Assembly (NCBI GenBank): GCA_003427395.1
Contig: BFEA01000469.1
Coordinates: 466,822 to 530,821, forward strand
DNA: 64,000 nt
DNA from: Chara braunii
Taxonomy: Eukaryota; Streptophyta; Charophyceae; Charales; Characeae
Direction: 5' to 3'
This document shows, piece by piece, positions 34,370 through 46,574 of this stretch (position 1 is the first letter of the stretch; every line of letters starts with the position of its first letter). Both the position numbers and the translations under genes were made by a program. The notes beneath the pieces were generated by a model. That model searched no databases and was not told the origin of the DNA. It saw only the letters and a list, made by a program, of their open reading frames with translations.

Positions 34370-34460
34370 CGTTTTTCGGTGGCAGATTCATCCGATTCTA
34401 CTCATTCTATCGACGGAAGCAGCGTGAGGGAGCCGAAAGGTTTGAGACTTACTTGTGAAG
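34370..34460 (+). repeat. S2 repeat copy
   Basis: CGGTGGCAGATTCATCCGAT, TCTATCGACGGAAGCAGCGT and GGTTTGAGACTTACTTG. A weaker copy follows at about 34558-34622 (GGCGGAAGATTCATGCTCGT). Confidence 0.6.
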
Positions 34461-34984
34461 TCGACGCGTTGCTCATCATATCGATTGTGGGAAGTATGAA
34501 GAGGGTTGCGGGGGAGGGAAGTTTACATGTTTAGCTGATGGATCGTACCCGAGCGAAAGATAGGAAAGTCGTGTATATTTCCATGTTTTGGCGGAAGATT
34601 CATGCTCGTGTTTGTGCACTAAAGGAGCTTGCTGCTCGTCATGACGTAACTCATAGTTGGCGCCTAGCTCGACGTAGCGGTGCTCTCTTCAGGGTCGCCT
34701 TGTTACCTCCAGCGCCGCTCGCCTACTCGACCCGTGCAGCGCTCAGCCCTACACATGTGTCACGATGGCCATAATTGCGGGGTGAATCCGATCACTTAGT
34801 ATGGCCTGAGGGTGATATACAGCGGAAGTGATTATGAGGTGCATGGCCGATGTCATAACAAGGGTGTGGCGAATTGGAAACAGTTTCTTATGAGTGGGGA
34901 TGCACGTATCAGGATGGACTCGTGACCAAGTGCGCTTATGCGGATTATGGGTTACGCGACATAGGAGGAAAAAATTTACCTGGT

Positions 34985-35060
34985 GAGCGGTGGGCTGTTA
35001 ACCCTATCGATGGAAGTAGCATGAGGCCAGCCACACGTTTGAAGACTTATACACGACTGA
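34985..35060 (+). repeat. S2 repeat copy, 3' part
   Basis: CCCTATCGATGGAAGTAGCA, TGAGGCCAGCC and CGTTTGAAGACTTAT. Another partial copy is at 35275-35355 (GCTGATTCATCCGG...GGGACTTACCTGC). Confidence 0.55.
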
Positions 35061-35551
35061 GGGGCAGCATATGCTTTAGCGACTTTGCAGTTGGGTCGTT
35101 CGTTTTTGTTCATTCGAATCCAGGGCTGCAGTGTGAGGCGGTGGGTTGTATGCAGGTTCCCTGGAAGAGGAACGTCGAAGAAGTGGTGGAAAGAAAGTAG
35201 TGAGTTTGGGGTTCACCTGTAAAATGGTGTGTGCAGACGGAAGTACGAACGAGAAGGCGGTACATGCACTCCGTTCTGATAGCTGATTCATCCGGGGTCT
35301 GCTTGCTCTGCTAAAGAAAGCGGTAAGAAGCCGACCGTGAAGTTGGGGACTTACCTGCTGTCGAAGTCGTTGTTGATTCCACTATAGGGAATAGCGAAGA
35401 CTGATGGGGTTGTTACTAGTTGCTTGGTTCTGTATTTCACTGAATTCCTATTGTGTTTTTACTGCAGCGAAGCTCTGAAGAGCCCGTTGACTGCTGACCT
35501 GTTCAGCCCATAGTTGTTATGGCCTAATTGAAGGATGTCAGCCTCAGACCG

Positions 35552-35610
35552 NGNNNNNNNNNNNNNNNNNNNNNNNNNGNGGNGNGNGNGGGGGGGGGNG
35601 GNNNNGNGNG
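35552..35610. other. Low-quality / N-rich patch
   Basis: N bases interleaved with G. Further scattered N at 35656-35682 indicate poor base quality; the true sequence is unknown. Confidence 0.98.
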
Positions 35611-36669
35611 GCCACAACGTGCTGCTAATACTATGTCCTTGGGTCTTGAATGATGNNTGNTGTATTNNTGTTGAGCACACANCGCTTTGCTGAGCATTGT
35701 GCTGTGTTTTGCACTACATCGAACTGAGTCGTGCTTAGTGTACTTCATGGTGCAGTACCACATATTGTTGTATCTTGCGGTGACTTGCAGTGTCTTCTGC
35801 CACTGGCCTCATGCCTTTGTTGTACACCTGCTATACGCTACCGTTCTTATCAGTATCCGTGGAGAAGGGGAACAACAGCAAGCTGTAGTTCGTACCAGTT
35901 GTTGTGTTGTGTTGTATACAGCACAAGCAGCAGGTTGAGTTTTGGATCGTATGCTGTTGCGGCACCCTGCAGTCGCATGCAAAGGGCTGCGCATGTGATG
36001 GTCTGTCGAGACTCCGCAGGGCTATCGACGTTTCAAATTGTTGTGTAACAGCAATTGGTCCAAGGAGGGGGGCTATTGCTACGAGTTAAAGTTTCGTCAG
36101 GAGAGTTGAGCAATTTGACTCCGGGTTGACCAAGCTGTTATATTGGCTGCCATTGCGGGGCCCTCAGGAGTATCAAGGCAACAAGGCCCTCTCCAGGGAG
36201 TTCAGTTTGTCCCTCTTTTATATCTCGAGCGTCTACAACCCCTTATCTTATGTCCTTCTTACTCTAAGTCTAGTCCTGATCTGAGAGGAAGGCGGGAGGC
36301 AGGATTGCAACCTGTAGGACCGCAGCAAGACTCTGTGGGGAGTCGGCCCACCAATTGCGGGAGCTCTGTCGGAACTAAGGAGGAGTTCTGGAGGCAGGGA
36401 ACTGAAAGGTAATCATTGCTTCCCCTCTATAAACCCAGTTGTAGCCCCTATTTATATCCCCTTTTTATACTTTGACTGAATATATTGCATGCCCCTTTAC
36501 TTTGACGTTTAGTTTGACTTTCGGGACATAATCAGACTAAGTAAAGGAATGTATGTATAATGTCAGTTTCAGTTTCATTGTTTGACTGAAAGCAGATTGT
36601 GGGGTTGCATCTGGGGGAAGGGTGGGAGAAAGGCAATATTGCATGAAGTGTGACTGGGTCAATCAAGGG

Positions 36670-37398
36670 CTGGGCCAGTTCCATAAGTTTGGAAAGACCC
36701 AGTATTATGTTTATTTTTGAATTGCCTGAAAAACCAGACATGTTCCATAAGTTTGGGTGGTCTGGTTGCTCTGACTTGTGAGGGCTGCGTGTGAATGACG
36801 TTTCAGGGACCAAGCATGTTCCATAAGATTGGGTGGCTTGATCACCTTGTTTTACTTGGGTTTTTTGTCAGTTTCTTTAGTTCCTGAATGAGGAGGTTTG
36901 AGCATGTTCCATAAGTTTGGGTGGCTCAGCCTCTTCCTGCTTTGGTTTTAAGAAAAATGAATCAGGTTGAGGACCAAGACATGTTCCATAAGTTTTGTTG
37001 GTCTTGGTCCAACGCCTCGCACATGCTGGAACCAGAAGGTTATAACTTGGTTGTACCTTACTATTATTCTATCTATGAACAGGATAGTCAGACAGGGTTC
37101 CATAAGTTTTTGTGGTCTGACTATAGTTTATCACCAACTCAAGAGAGTATGAATTAAGAATAAAATTGGGGTACGAAGGGGCAGATTGAGTCTTGAGCTG
37201 AAGATGATCGGCTCAGTTGTATGTTACCTCAAAAAACTAAGGGCAGACAAATATATAAAGTTTGGATAGTTAAACAGTTCAGGGCGACTAGGGTGGCCTG
37301 GTCACATGCCTAAAGAAGAGAAAAGTTGTTGTGCACTGTGTTTGTGTATATTTCATGGTTGAGCTAGACATGTTCCATAAGTTTGGGTGGTCTAGCTT
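36670..37398 (+). repeat. Array of seven hairpins with constant loop and variable stems (E2-A)
   Basis: The loop is close to ATGTTCCATAAGTTTGGGTG. The flanking stems differ but pair within each unit: AACCAGAC/GTCTGGTT (36732-36767), GACCAAGC/GCTTGATC (36808-36843), GAGGTTTGAGC/GCTCAGCCTC (36893-36933), GGACCAAGAC/GTCTTGGTCC (36971-37010), ATAGTCAGAC/GTCTGACTAT (37084-37124) and GAGCTAGAC/GTCTAGCTT (37361-37398). A weaker unit lies at 36670-36702. Spacing is irregular, so this is not a simple satellite. Confidence 0.85.
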
Positions 37399-37659
37399 TA
37401 TGCCCTATGTAAGCTGGGGATAAAAGAATAAATCATTGAAAGACTACGAGCTATTGTTTGTCCAGATTGACTTGGGGATGGTGAGAGTAAATACCTTTGT
37501 GATTTGACCTGCATGTGACTAAGTGCTAGTTGCTCGCCACGTGCTAGAGTCATAGGAGTTAGTTTCAATTCCTGCATTTTCTGAGTTGAGTTTTTTTTTA
37601 CTTAAGTCAATCTCTGCATTTTCTGGGATCTTTTATTTTCACTTAGTCTTGTATAAAAT

Positions 37660-38270
37660 CTTGGTAAGGCACTTTCTCTACGGGAAGCGATGCCGAAATT
37701 TCTAGAAAACCAAGAAGTTAGTCAGATTTTGTATTTTTCAGGGTCCAGTTCCTTTGACTTTTTGGCTTAGTAAAGATTTGGAAAGCCTCCTTCTCTAAAG
37801 GGAGTGCTGCCCAAATTTTTACTAGTTCAGGGAGTTAGACAAAATTAGACCTTGAAAAGTCAAAGTCATTTCAGATTTTAAACTTAGCGTTGTATAAATT
37901 TTGAAACAGCACGTTCTCTACGGGAAGCACTACCGAAATTTTTGTAAGACTAACGAGTTAGTTGAATTTTGTTGAACTAAGATTTCATATCTGAGTTCAG
38001 ATCTAATTTAGTATAAATATGGAAAGCCTCATTTTCTAAAGGAAGTGCTGCCAAAATTTTTACTAATTCAGAAAGTTAGACAAAATTTGACTTTAGAAAG
38101 TCGGAGACTATTTTTATTTTCACATTCGGGCTGATATAAATTCTGAAAAGACACTTTTCCTACGGGAAGCGCTGCCGAAATTTTTCTAGTTTAGAGGAGT
38201 TAGATTATATTGCGACAGATGACGATTCTGGCAATCCACCCTAGATAAGAGAGGATGCTGCCAAGGTCTG
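37660..38270 (+). repeat. ~120-bp repeat series with GTGCTGCC core (E2-A)
   Basis: Six units. GATGCC/GTGCTGCC cores lie at about 37688, 37803, 37925, 38044, 38168 and 38254. Odd units carry TCTCTACGGGAAGC and even units TTCTCTAAAGGGAGTGC, so the series alternates two subtypes. Each unit continues with AAATTTTT and GTTAG. Confidence 0.8.
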
Positions 38271-39907
38271 TCTTTTTCTTGGGCACTTGCGCAGAGATAG
38301 ACCTAGGCTTAGTTATCAGGAGGATTTCTGTAAGAACGTGATATGGAGATTATTTTTTGTGCGCTTATAAGCTTAGCTTGGGCATTGGCTTGTTTCATGT
38401 TACAGGTTCATCTTTGAACGATTCGATTCAAGATTTTTGACTAGATTCGGCTTGATCCCACGAGGATCACCTTCTGTTATCACTGATAACAGGTCGGTTG
38501 TCGATTCGTCGGTTTATGACTCAACTCCAAGTATGAGTATAGAAAGTGGTTTGGGCTAACTCCGTGTAGTGTATGGACTCTTATTTGACTCTTTGATGTC
38601 ATTGCAGGTATGTTCTGTGGTTCGGATTTTGGATTTGACTGCCTGCGATCACACATATACATATGACTGTGAGGAATCCCACTGTGATTGTGAGAAGTGA
38701 TCGTCACATACTTACCTCTTTTATATACATATATATGTGTGTACCTATGTTGGATGTTCACGTAGCATGAGGAGCCCGCGCACTAAGGATTTAATTAGGG
38801 GTTGAGATTGGAAAAAGGGAGAAGACCCCTCTATTTTGTTTGTATGCTTCTTGAAGAATTCTTAGTCGGACGTTGGTTCTGGGTCGGGGTTCGAGATCCT
38901 TGTCCACGACATCCTAAGCCCTAGACTCTGGAGGGAAGGAACCTTCCCTTGCGCAAAGCCTATCTGTCATGCCCGTCGAAACACCCGACCCTGGGGCCAG
39001 AAATGTCACGAGGGCTGAACGGCATGTCCTTCAGCCGTTCAATATCGTGAAGGGTAATCCATCATGATATGTTCCTTCAACCATTCAATATCGCGAAGCC
39101 GAGACTGCGATTGTCGTGTATGACTAGCATCGTCGATTGATGTAGGAAGGGTTTGCAACCGCGCAACTTTATATCAAATCTGGCGCGTGACGTCCGACTG
39201 TCTTAGTGTCTAGAGTTATGAGATTAAATAATTTGTATGTATACATGTGTGTCCAGAGTCAGGATAGGCCATTTGTGTCAACCGACAAGGTTACCCAAGG
39301 TTATGATTTTTGGATGTGGAGGTCCTTCGGCCTATTTTCATTTTTTAGAGTTATTATTGTTGGACGTTGTAGTCCGTGGCAGCCATCAAAGTCAAACCCC
39401 TTGGCTCGCTTCGAGGCCCTAGGAGAAGGAGCTGGTTTCCAGGGCCATAAGAGACGATTGTCACTACATGTATGAACCTATGTACCACCCACTCTCCGCA
39501 GGGTGCAGAAGAGGGTGTGGCTTTCAACCGCACTTGGCGGTTGTCCACCGTCGAGAGATTAACCCTCAAGGCACGTGTCAACCGACACTTGAGTGTCGAA
39601 TGCGACCCTCGAGACTAACGAGGACCGCATGAGTATGGATACTACATAGTACGTCATCATTGCGACTGCTTGCGTATGCTTGCATTGCGAGTCGATATGA
39701 GTTAGCCTTGCGTCCGTGCGGTTTTATACTAAAGCCTCTCGTGCGACCCCTATCTGATTGCCGCATCGGAAAGTTATGGGATGGCTACCAAGGGACTAGG
39801 AAGTTGTCGCGTTGTTTGTTCAGTGTCGTTCTATATATGTATGTGTACGTGCGTATGTGTATGTATTTTTTTTACGTTCCTTATAGTGGTGTGCATGTGA
39901 AGTGTGG

Positions 39908-40337
39908 GATGCGTCCTAGTCGACCGGCGACGAGCCGCGCTTGGGACCTCAGCCCCCCAAGAAGTCAGTTCACGTGCGGGTTCGATAGAGGCGTAATACC
40001 GCGCGTACCCCCTATGCTACAGTGAACGAGAAACGCCCTCGGCTGGTCCACCTCCGCCATAGCAACTGATTAGCTTTCGTACTGTGGACTGGTAGTTTGG
40101 CGGGGATACGTCCACCGAAGGGAGGTGACAGCTCCCGTAAGGTAGAGGTAAGTCGTACCTCGCGTAGGCCCTATCCTGTCGTAGGGGCTCGTGAGAGGTA
40201 TGGCTGGCGCACTCGATCGGAGCGGCTTTAGGAAGCTCCATGTATATTTGCGACGATGATTTAGACCAACTCCTGTGTGACGCGACCGGGAGGGTCCCGC
40301 GCTGTCTTGTGCGGTGCCGGACCAATGCGCTCGACAC
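39908..40337 (+). repeat. R500 repeat, copy 4
   Basis: GCGTCCTAGTCGACCGGCG start, GACTGGTAGTTTGGCGGGG near 40087 (altered A box), paired arm GGGAG/CTCCC around GTGACAG, GTACCTCGCGTAGGCCCTAT, CCTGTCGTAGGGG, and end GCGCTCGACAC. It forms the right junction of E2-A. Confidence 0.82.
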
Positions 40338-40399
40338 CGGGAAATAAAAACCTTCCTATTCCTCTCGCGTCGAGGTCCAATATCCTGCGCATCCTTTTT

Positions 40400-40560
40400 T
40401 TTAACCTACTTAGGCCCTGAATCGTGTGGCTGCCAGGTAGTGAATAAACTTTTGACAAACGTCGGTCTCATCAAGTCCTTCAATCCAACGAAAGACTCGG
40501 ACAGCGTCCGGCGTTGAAAAAAAACGGCAAATACTCTTGTCAAAGTATTTTCCCTGACAA
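40400..40560 (+). repeat. Tail of a composite C element (copy 4, partial)
   Basis: TGAATAAACTTTTG, CTCATCAAGTCCTTCAATCC, AACGAAAGACTCGGAC and terminal hairpin AATACTCTTGTCAAAGTATT (40529-40548) match the last ~160 bp of C copy 1. In the hairpin a C-G pair of copy 1 is replaced by T-A. The tRNA-like and U6 parts are absent. Confidence 0.75.
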
Positions 40561-42539
40561 CGTATCACTACATGCACTTTGTTAAGCAAACAAAATTGCC
40601 AAGCAACATTGCAAGAAGTGTACTAACTCAAATCCTACCGTGACTAAACTTCTTAAGTGCATATGCACAGGTACACAAAACATGCAGTCACATTTACGCT
40701 AGTAGCACAAGCAATACTCACAGAGTCGAACAAGGAACCAAAGTGAAACAATAAGAACTACAGCAAGCTTACTGACAAAATCCCTGTTTAATTTCCAAAA
40801 TACTTATATACACATAGAGAATACTCAAACATGCAATCCACAGAAAACAATGACATAATCAAAACTTCTACAATCAGACAGAGCGTTAGAGTGCTTTGTT
40901 AACCGCTCGCAGGACCTTGTCGCACCCTAGATCGGGCCCTATCAGCCACCTCCACAGTTCTACCCTGCAGCATCACCTCTATGACACATGTAGTCACATC
41001 AAAACACTCAAACGAAGAGGCACCAATACCCATTCTTGACCACTGTGGCCAACAACACTTACCCGACATGCAATTAGGATGCAGTATGATGAATTTGAGG
41101 GTTGGCATTTTAGTGTCAAATCCAACTGCTATAAACGACCCATCATCCTTCCCCACCATCACCACCTTGGATCAACGTTGTCAAAGAGAGAGCACAGACT
41201 TCAGGGTTAAGTAGTAGACATAGGGAATCATCAAGACTATCGACCTCTCTCCAACAAAGTGGGTAGTGAAAAGAAGAGGAAAGGACAACGGGAGGAGGAA
41301 TGATGGGTCTGGAGGGACGTGCGGGCGTATGACCGAGAAGCCAGCCCAAGGGGTCAGAACGGGAGGCGCGATTGAAGAAGCGCTTATTTTTGGGAAGGTG
41401 CTATTTAAGACTATCCAGGATGGAGATAGGTGGAGATGTCATCATGAATATAGTTCATGGATAAGCGGTGAGAGTCTTTCCCAAAAGAAGTGGATGCAAA
41501 GAGTGAGAATCTAAGCATCCTCCTTGAACTCCTCACGGAGGAAGAAGAAGTACAAGTCTATGAAAATATCACATTTTTGTCTCCCTGACTTTCGACATTC
41601 GAACCAAAAATACCTCAATTCAGACTTCAAACATATTTTAAAGAGGGTCACTCTCATCTACCTCTTTGACTTCTATTATAACCCTTATGAACAACTTATA
41701 CAAAGTATAGCTTGACTTAAGACCACTTTAATGAGGGTCATACATCTACCTCATCGACTACCATTGTGATTTTTTTAATAAATTAGATAATGTACAGTAC
41801 CTTATGACTAATTGATGCATCCTCTACTTGTATTAATTGAGAAAACGATTATGGAAGTTGGGAAGGCGGAAGGGTGTAACTCAATTATGAATTAATTAAT
41901 TTTATTAATAATAAGATTTATCATAGAAGTCAGAGAAATGGAAAGGTAATACATTGTTAGAACTATATAATTTTATATTTTACTTTAATTATGTACAATA
42001 GACTGTTACGAAAGCGGGAGAAAGAATGAGTAGTCCTTGTGTGTATCGAATGACTTTAGACCATTCTCCTCTTAAGGGTTAACTCAACGATGTAAAAAGA
42101 GGAAGGGATTGTTTATTATGTTCTGGTTTTATTGGTTGGACATTTGAGTCGGCACCCAAATGGTCAAACTGTTTAGCAAATAAGCATTATAGTCCGTAAA
42201 CAAGAGTTGTACAGTCACTTTTAATTTACGTTGCTTCAAGGACAAACCGATAAAGAGTTTGATGGCCCATTCTTCAGTCATTTCGTATCACGACAAGTAT
42301 AACTATACGATGCATTTTAGTTAGTCATTAAGCAGCGAATGAAACCCTAAGAAACATATTTCATCTTATGTGCGTAAATATTATAAAACAATTTCATAAA
42401 CATTTTCATTATGAAAATAGGTCATTCTTTAGGGTGTCAATCATACGAGTTGATACAAGGTTTTTTTATTCAAGCTTAAAGGAAGAGTTATGAATCTGCT
42501 ACCAATTTGAAATGATGTAACTTGCAAAGTAAGCAGTCA
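40561..42539. other. AT-rich spacer, no gene recognised
   Basis: Short overlapping frames occur near 40899-41514 (for example an 88-aa minus-strand frame) without recognisable motifs. No repeat structure is obvious. Confidence 0.45.
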
Positions 42540-42905
42540 CAACTCGACTTACAAGTTCAATGTTCTTAGTGACGGCACAACCAAATGATGGTTCAACGTA
42601 ATATCATGCATTACTTATAATGCAGCGACTAACTATGTTATTTTATTTATAACACGATAAGTAAAATTATCATATATAGGTTAGTAGCTCAATGATGATA
42701 AAACCACCAAAGGATGCTAACAACTTCTTAAGTAGAGGGAAGTTGTGCCTTATGAAACGTTATTGTATCGTAAGGTGTATGACAGGTGTATCCAATCGGG
42801 GCAGTATGAGCTCAATGGATTTTTTTTAAGCGTCCAATCATGTGTAATGTGGGTTGGAGGACCATAGTGTCACCTTTATGCACGTAGTCAAGTATGGTAG
42901 ACAAT
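42540..42905 (+). repeat. R500 repeat, copy 7 (diverged)
   Basis: GGTTAGTAGCTCAATGATGA (A-box region near 42678), GGGAAGTTGTGCCTTATGAA, CGTTATTGTATCGTAAGG, GTATGACAGGTGTATCC, CATGTGTAATGTGGG and end TGGTAGACAATG follow R500 order. Both ends are recognisable despite strong AT drift. Confidence 0.6.
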
Positions 42906-45900
42906 GTACAACCTCGCTTTTGAACACGTGGTACCGGTCAGTCACCAGTCGAAAAAAAATCATCACCAAATGTTCAAGTATCAACTAGTAGCAATGGCCA
43001 CTATGTCTAAGACCACTTACCAATCGCCACCATGTTGGTCCCATGACCGTGTCATTTTCACCTAAGCACTACAATCCATCGCAATTGTTTACCGGTGACG
43101 CTTGATCATTCTTACGCCATCAGGACTCTCCTACGGGCCAACCAAGTATTACGAAACCAGTTGATCTGGCCAAACAGTTTAGTCACTTAGAGGATTACGA
43201 AAAAAATGTATTTACGGAACTTATAGTTTCGAGTGAGGCAGAAGCAGTATGTGTGTAGAGCTTGCATAAAGGAGAAGGTTAAAAAAAAAAAAAAAACATT
43301 GTTGAATCGGACCTTGGTATGAGGAACATAGTCTCATTTTATACGACGATCCGATATACAGTGCAATAGGAGCAACCAAACGACATAGAGAAAACACATA
43401 CGATGAAAGATTCAAAAGGATGAAAGAAGAATGTCGAAAAAATAAAGGGGAAAAAAACGAAATAAATAAAACAAAAAATAGTTCAAGTTTTGTACAAAAA
43501 ACGAAAAACGGGTGCAAGAAGGAAAAAAGCATGGTGAGTAGACAAAGCTCGTTGGAAGCTGCACTCACAAAAACCAAAATTTGAGGGAAAATTATAAAAA
43601 AGATGACAAAGATTTGTATGGCGACTCACTAAAGAAAGATATGTAGTGTTTGAAATATGAATGCATATGAGAGAAAACAAATAAAAAAACTTATATGTTT
43701 TCACCAACATATGAAAAAATAAAATGTCAGTTGTTTTTAAGAAGAATCAAAGACAAACAAATTATTCTAACTATTCAACAAAGAATGAAAAAAAAAAAAA
43801 AAAAAACTACGAAAATTTACAAACGATGAATTTAAAATAACTGAATAATCTAAAATCATTATTGAATGCAAATAATAGAAAGAAAACAAATCAATAATGA
43901 AAGTAGTATGCCCCTTCAAGCAGATTGTCACCATATAGCAAAAAAATTAAGGAGGAGGATGGATAACCCCACTATACCACGACTTTTACTGACGCTATGG
44001 TATGGTCATTTTGCCTAATGAAAGATTGTGTGCTAAGTTAAAACAGTTCACGTTGTTATGTTGCTTATACTTAAAAGCAAGACATTACATTGCATTATAG
44101 CATTGTAACTTCACATGCTCAAGATAAAACACTGTGTTGCAACATAACGAGGCACCATGCTACATTTGGTCAAGTCAAAATTATTTGTACAACAAGGCAC
44201 CTTTGCATGTTGCTCCTTCTCAAGACAAGGTGGTCTACACTTCGCATCTTTATGCGCAAAAGATAACAAATGTTTGTTGAGACAACACATTCTGCTTATC
44301 TCATGCATATTCAAGTTTTGTTTTTGCCCTTGCACTAGCATAGATGGAAGGCAAAAGAGGAGACAATACAAAAACCTTAGAGCAACCTCAACACGATATT
44401 GTTCATCATACATCAGGATTATAAAAGTCTTACATCACAAAAAAACATCGTTCCATCTTGCCAATCCGTTGGCCCCTCATGCCACCACTCCAACCTATTG
44501 TTTTATCGTTTGTCCTTACCTTATAAATCTTGCCTTTTGTCCTTGCTCTGTGAATCTCGCTGCAAATGATCGTTACTGGGCTCATTTATCCTTCTGTTTG
44601 GCCGTCGAGATCTCTCTCCCACCTAGTTGTAAATTAGTCTAGCACGGTAATTAATCTTTTTTTGTTTGAGGGGTTGGGTTGTACCCCAAGCAAGGCTTTA
44701 CTCACCCTCCTCGGTCAATTTTCCCTCCCTCAATCCTACCTCAACATCTACCATGCAGGGCGATCACCCGTCTACCATTTCTTCGTGGGCTGACCTTACT
44801 GGACAATTGTTGTAGCCACCAGCGCTAAGCATGACACCCCCACTTAGTTGTGGTTGAAGCATATTCAGAGGAGCTATACCATACCAAGGTATGAAAATTC
44901 TTTCGAGGGGCTCATTGGTAGACCTCGAGTACTCCCCTAAATTTAGTACCTTACTCCCTTCATGTATCTCAATATTTTCCCCGAGCTCCCATATATAGTA
45001 TCTAATGGCTAACGCAAAGGTCTAATCAAAAACAGTCCCCGAGCTAGTCAGGTACATCCCCTGACACAACTAATGTTAACATCATCGTTATTATTGTTAT
45101 TTCTGAAGTCGTTGTCTTTCATACTCATACCTTTTTACTATAGTAAGTTATACCCACTCCCGCTAAGGTCAGGATAATTATTGTTACTGCTCTCTCTTAA
45201 AGTTTACTCATGACTCGTTATTTGATAATCATCCTATCCCTCCTACTGTGAGTGACTGATGTAAAATCGTATAGCAATACCGTGTCACTCACAATGTAGG
45301 GTATGACACCGCTTACCTGCACACACTTCATACAGGCCACCGTCGATGACCCTGCCTTCACAGAGTAGTGCTCACCTAGTATGGACCAAACCCTCTATAA
45401 CCCCTTGTCATTACTCTATCATCCTGAGCATGAGTCAGACATATGTACAACATACCACTGCTTCCTAGAACATTCACATCCCTCCATAATAATGCCATTG
45501 GAGCAGTGTTTCCCATGCAGTTCCCTCCCAACTACCCCTTATTAATACCGTTCTAACCTGAGAGTATGACAATATTCCTCACCCAACAGGATAATCACTT
45601 CCTGGTCCTCCAGCCTCCTTTGAGATTTTAGTTATCTCAATGATAACCCAAACCATTCCCCAAGGTTCTATCTGTTGCGCCAGGTAAGAGGTTAAATACA
45701 CGGGGTGTCGCATAATACCAATTGAGCATCAATCAATCCGTGTTGTCCTCTTAGTGGAACAGTGACCCTGATGTCCGCAAGACATACAGACAAAAGAGGA
45801 ACTCCCTAGCCGAGGTGTCATTGCAACCTCAACAGAGGCATCCCCAACTCATGGGTTTGAGTGCAGACCTACCGAGGATAAGCATGAATAACAGTTAATA

Positions 45901-45989
45901 AACTGACAACTTGATGACTGAAAATCAAGTGGCTTACATCGAAATTTATCATGCACGGTGTGAAATTTCGGTCCGAGGCCGAAATTCCA
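42906..45989. other. AT-rich spacer, no gene recognised
   Basis: Includes poly-A tracts (43281, 43788). A 161-aa plus-strand frame at 44157-44642 has no recognisable motif. Near 44755 a short frame reads MQGDHPSTISSWADL, which recalls the start of plant LINE ORF1 proteins, but stops follow at once. Confidence 0.45.
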
Positions 45990-46385
45990 GCAGCAACGGA
46001 ACCCGGGTTAGAACCAATTGCAGCAACGGAACGCGGATTGGAGTCAATTGCGGCAATAAAACTTGGGTTGGAGTCAATTACAACAATGAAACCCGGACTG
46101 GAGCAACTCGATTGTCAACCTTGCAGATTAGATACATCACAAAACAAGTAATAATAAGTCAGCTCTCTCTGGAATTATACGAGTTGATTGTAAATTGTGA
46201 GTCCAAGAGGGCAATTGCGGCAATGAAACTTGGGTTGGAGTCAATTACAACAACGAAACCCAGACTGGAGAAAAACGATTGTCAACCTTGCAGATCAGAT
46301 ACATCACAGAACAAGTAATAATAAGTCGGCGCACACTTGAATGATCAGAGTGGATTGTAAATTGTAAGCCCAAGAGGGCAACTTC
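45990..46385 (+). repeat. 30-bp repeats inside a 167-bp tandem duplication
   Basis: Units of the type GCAACGGAACNCGGATTGGA run from about 45992. The block from CGGCAATAAAACTTGGGTTG (46051) recurs at 46218 and carries TTGTCAACCTTGCAGAT and GATACATCACA. The 30-bp period keeps one frame open, which explains the ORFs here. Confidence 0.85.
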
Positions 46386-46574
46386 CCGTTGCGCTATTTT
46401 GAATTTTAAAAAACATAAAAAAATAAAGAAGTCTAAATACCTCAACCCCAGTTTTATTTTTTTTTTTCAATAAAAGATTTGCATTTATTACAATTGCTCA
46501 CACTGAGGCCGAGAATCCTCCACAAACAACCCGGAAAGCATCTGGGGTCATTACCTAGGTTATGCTTAATGCTG

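Larger units (their letters stand above)
35690..39907 (+). mobile_element. E2 element, copy A
   Basis: A non-coding element of about 4.2 kb that matches copy B (49906-53760) in inverted orientation. Shared landmarks, in order: ATCAAGGCAACAAGG (36171), GGTTCTG/AGTTCTGGAGGCAGGGAA (36383-36400), a hairpin array (36670-37398), a ~120-bp repeat series (37660-38270), ACAGGTTCATCTTTGAAC...TTGATCC (38403-38460), GTTATCACTGATAACAGG (38476-38493), AGGGTGCAGAAGAGGGT (39501) and CGACACTTGAGTGTCGA (39583-39599). It ends at R500 copy 4. Short ORFs in copy A are not preserved in copy B, so protein coding is unlikely. Confidence 0.7.

Noticed and set aside
35848-35876. TCCGTGGAGAAGGGGAACAAC resembling the U5 snRNA loop-3' region
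   Set aside because: Match limited to about 15-18 nt without the invariant U5 loop GCCTTTTAC; could be chance.
36670-37398. CRISPR-like arrangement of repeated segments
   Set aside because: Spacing is irregular, the flanking stems are self-complementary, there are no cas genes, and the sequence is eukaryotic.
44157-44642. 161-aa plus-strand ORF
   Set aside because: Cys/Ser-rich, no motif, AT-rich context and no start or splice signals of note.
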